Assembly: GCA_030526245.1 (NCBI GenBank)
Contig: JAUNDD010000009.1
Location: 1-64,000, forward strand
Length of the DNA: 64,000 bases
Reading direction: 5' to 3'
Source of the DNA: Lachnospiraceae bacterium
GTDB lineage: Bacteria; Bacillota; Clostridia; Lachnospirales; Lachnospiraceae
Shown here: positions 62,224 through 64,000 of the stretch, in pieces
How positions within the stretch are numbered: position 1 is the stretch's first letter
Layout of the letters: the number at the start of each line of letters is the position of its first letter
Position numbers and translations under genes: made by a program
The notes under the pieces: model-generated
What the model was told of the DNA's origin: nothing
Database searches by the model: none
What the model saw: only the letters and a program-made list of their open reading frames with translations

Positions 62224-63081
62224 ATGAGACAGGAAGAAAGGAAAGGGACAGGGTCCGCCGGGCTGAAACGGACGGCGGTGACGCTGGGCCTGTCGGTCTG
62301 GGCTTTGATCGTACTGTTTCCGTTTTACTGGATGGTGCTGACCTCGGTGAAGAGCTACGGCGCCTACAATTCGGAATACATTCCCCGGCTGTATACCACG
62401 GAGCCGACGCTGGGCAACTATGTGGATGCCTTTACCCAGGTGCCCCTGGCCCGCTATTTTGTCAACACGGTTATCTTTACGCTGATCACCACCGGCGTGA
62501 TGCTGCTGGTGGTAGTGCTGTCAGCCTATGCCTTCGCCCGGCTTCGTTTCCGGGGGCGCGGGCTGGTCTTTGTGCTGTTTCTGGCGCTGATGATGATCCC
62601 CAATGAGCTGGTGGTCATCACCAACTTTGTGACCATCACCAACCTGGGCCTGCGCAATACCTTTACGGGACTGATCCTGCCTTCGGTGACCTCGGTCTTT
62701 TACATCTATCTGCTCAAGGAGAACTTTGAACAGGTGCCGGAGGAGCTGTACAAGGCGGCGAAGGTGGATGGCACCAGTGATCTCAAATATCTGTGGAAGG
62801 TGATGATCCCCATCTGCCGGCCCACGGTGATCACCATCACGATTCTGAAGGTCATCGAGTGCTGGAATTCCTATGTGTGGCCCCGGCTGATCACGGATGA
62901 CTCGTCCTTCTTTCTGGTGTCCGTGGGCATTCAGGAGATCCGGGAAAACGGCTTTGGACGTGAAAATATCCCGGCGATGATGGCCGCGGTGGTGGTGATC
63001 TCACTGCCGCTGATCGTGCTGTTTCTGATCTTTCGCAAAAAGATCATGGCCGGTGTTTCCAGAGGAGGTACCAAGGGGTGA
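62224..63081 (+). CDS. ugpE: ABC transporter permease, UgpE-like
   Basis: 285 residues, six membrane segments, MalG/UgpE family. EAA loop ELYKAAKVDGTSDLKYLWKV near residue 175. The start 62224 is chosen because AAAGGAGAGG lies 6 bases upstream; the frame is open 14 codons further. Overlaps the next gene by GTGA. Confidence 0.84.
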   Translation: MRQEERKGTGSAGLKRTAVTLGLSVWALIVLFPFYWMVLTSVKSYGAYNSEYIPRLYTTEPTLGNYVDAFTQVPLARYFVNTVIFTLITTGVMLLVVVLSAYAFARLRFRGRGLVFVLFLALMMIPNELVVITNFVTITNLGLRNTFTGLILPSVTSVFYIYLLKENFEQVPEELYKAAKVDGTSDLKYLWKVMIPICRPTVITITILKVIECWNSYVWPRLITDDSSFFLVSVGIQEIRENGFGRENIPAMMAAVVVISLPLIVLFLIFRKKIMAGVSRGGTKG

Positions 63082-64000
63082 GAAGGAGTGTATTACGGTC
63101 CGGGAGGCCTGGTCCGGCAGGACGTCTGACTGCGGGGGCGGCAAAATGCAAACGGAGAGCCGCGCTGCTTGTTTCGGTGCTGGCGGCCATACTGTTGGCG
63201 GGCTGTCATGGCAGCGGAAGTACCGGCAGCTTTGCCGTGCCGGAGCAGCTGGATGAAAGCCGGCAGGTGGAGCTGACCTTCTGGGCCAAGAATGATACGA
63301 ACAAAAATCAGACGGCGGTGTATAAAAACGCCATCCGGGCGTTTGAAAAGCTCTATCCGCATATCACCGTCAATCTGCGGCTGTATACGGACTACGGAAA
63401 GATCTACAACGATGTCATCACCAATATCTCCACGGGTACCACACCGGATGTGTGCATCACCTATCCGGACCATATCGCCACCTATCTGACCGGGGCGGGG
63501 ACCGTGGCGCCTCTGGATGAGCTGATGGCCGATGCACGGTACGGACTGGGCGGCAGTGAGCTGCGGTTTGAGGGTCCGTCCCGGGAGGAGATGATCGGGG
63601 AATACATGCAGGAATGCATGCTGTCGGAGCACTGCTATGCGCTGCCCTTCATGCGGTCCAGCGAGGTCTGCTATGTCAACGAGACCTATGTGGAAAAGCT
63701 GGGATATGAGCTGCCCGAGGTGCTGACCTGGGATTTTATCTGGGAGGTTTCGGAGGCAGCGGCGGCCACGAAGAAGGGCGAGGTCTATGAGCTGAACGGA
63801 CAGCAGGTGCTGATCCCCTTCCTCTACAAGTCCACCGACAACATGATGATCACCTGGCTGAAGCAGTCCGGCGGAGCCTATTCGACAGCGGAGGGTGAGA
63901 TCGGCCTGTTTGACAGCCCGCAGACCGGACAGCTGCTGCAGGAGGTGTCCGGGCATGTACAAAGCGGGGCCTTCTCCACCTTTAAGATCTCCGGATACCC
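63078..64000 (+). CDS. ugpB: Extracellular lipoprotein substrate-binding protein, UgpB-like (3' end outside window)
   Basis: At least 307 residues; the frame is still open at the window end. It begins with a GTG (63078) overlapping the ugpE stop, with GAGGAGG 9 bases upstream. A long basic N-region (about 28 residues) precedes the hydrophobic core and the lipobox LLAGC with Cys near residue 45. The mature part reads VELTFWAKNDTNKNQTAVYK, TPDVCITYPDHIATYL and VAPLDEL, typical of family 1 binding proteins near Clostridial Ugp systems. Ligand glycerol 3-phosphate or a glycerophosphodiester is inferred from the GDPD neighbour. Confidence 0.8.
   Translation, partial: MRRSVLRSGRPGPAGRLTAGAAKCKRRAALLVSVLAAILLAGCHGSGSTGSFAVPEQLDESRQVELTFWAKNDTNKNQTAVYKNAIRAFEKLYPHITVNLRLYTDYGKIYNDVITNISTGTTPDVCITYPDHIATYLTGAGTVAPLDELMADARYGLGGSELRFEGPSREEMIGEYMQECMLSEHCYALPFMRSSEVCYVNETYVEKLGYELPEVLTWDFIWEVSEAAAATKKGEVYELNGQQVLIPFLYKSTDNMMITWLKQSGGAYSTAEGEIGLFDSPQTGQLLQEVSGHVQSGAFSTFKISGY

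Overview
The window reads as a chromosomal segment of an anaerobic, moderately high-GC member of the Clostridia, most likely a Lachnospiraceae-type gut Firmicute. This rests on gene content and protein style: a trimeric HydABC [FeFe]-hydrogenase, a BspA-type leucine-rich-repeat surface protein, choline-binding-like wall repeats fused to an amidase, DUF1292, DUF5662, UPF0237/UPF0210, and strong AGGAGG ribosome binding sites. I assign no species. I see no rRNA, CRISPR array, prophage or complete insertion sequence.

Layout. 1-5.4 kb: tail of a GGGtGRT-type protein, a CinA/PncC amidase and the hydC-hydB-hydA operon. 5.6-15.6 kb: surface and envelope genes (LRR protein, polysaccharide deacetylase, wall-binding amidase) mixed with gpsA, a NusG-II-like anchored protein, DUF362 and a CBS protein. 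15.7-19.3 kb: ilvN-ilvC-leuC-leuD. 19.4-24 kb: a SEDS glycosyltransferase, gltX and a UvrD-like helicase. 24.2-31.8 kb: DUF1292, exonuclease III, a GH13 protein that has lost its catalytic residues, DUF5662, then the tightly packed trpS-PAP2-pssA-psd run. 32-43.9 kb: L,D-transpeptidase, metY, a small unknown gene behind a palindromic operator-like site, a RluA synthase, a lactonase, aroC, a rhomboid-like protein, an LtaS-like enzyme and lysA. 43.9-50.9 kb: tRNA-Leu(CAA), an anchored zinc-finger protein, polA, coaE, a WalJ-like hydrolase and the UPF0237/UPF0210 pair. 51-64 kb: a ribose/galactose-type ABC operon, a VanY-like peptidase, tmcAL, and a GDPD plus Ugp-type ABC operon that runs off the end.

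The most unusual content lies between genes. Family 1 is a set of about ten palindromic elements with ends reading GTTACAGTTCA. The best copy (36754-36973) is flanked by a perfect 8-bp direct repeat and another (24053-24194) by a 7/8 repeat, so they look like non-autonomous MITE-like mobile elements. Some copies shrink to two ends back to back; one carries an extra hairpin insert; one appears to supply the -35 box of metY. Family 2 has two copies (44078-44196 and 57813-58155) with ends related to TATACTTTTTGAAAC, and its second copy also holds nested hairpins.

How the genes work together: the hydrogenase handles fermentative electron disposal. gpsA, pssA and psd make glycerol phosphate and phosphatidylethanolamine, while the GDPD-Ugp operon probably recovers glycerol 3-phosphate from deacylated lipids. 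The LtaS-like enzyme, SEDS protein, lysA, L,D-transpeptidase, amidase and VanY-like peptidase serve wall building and turnover. A fibronectin-III-like module recurs in three secreted proteins.
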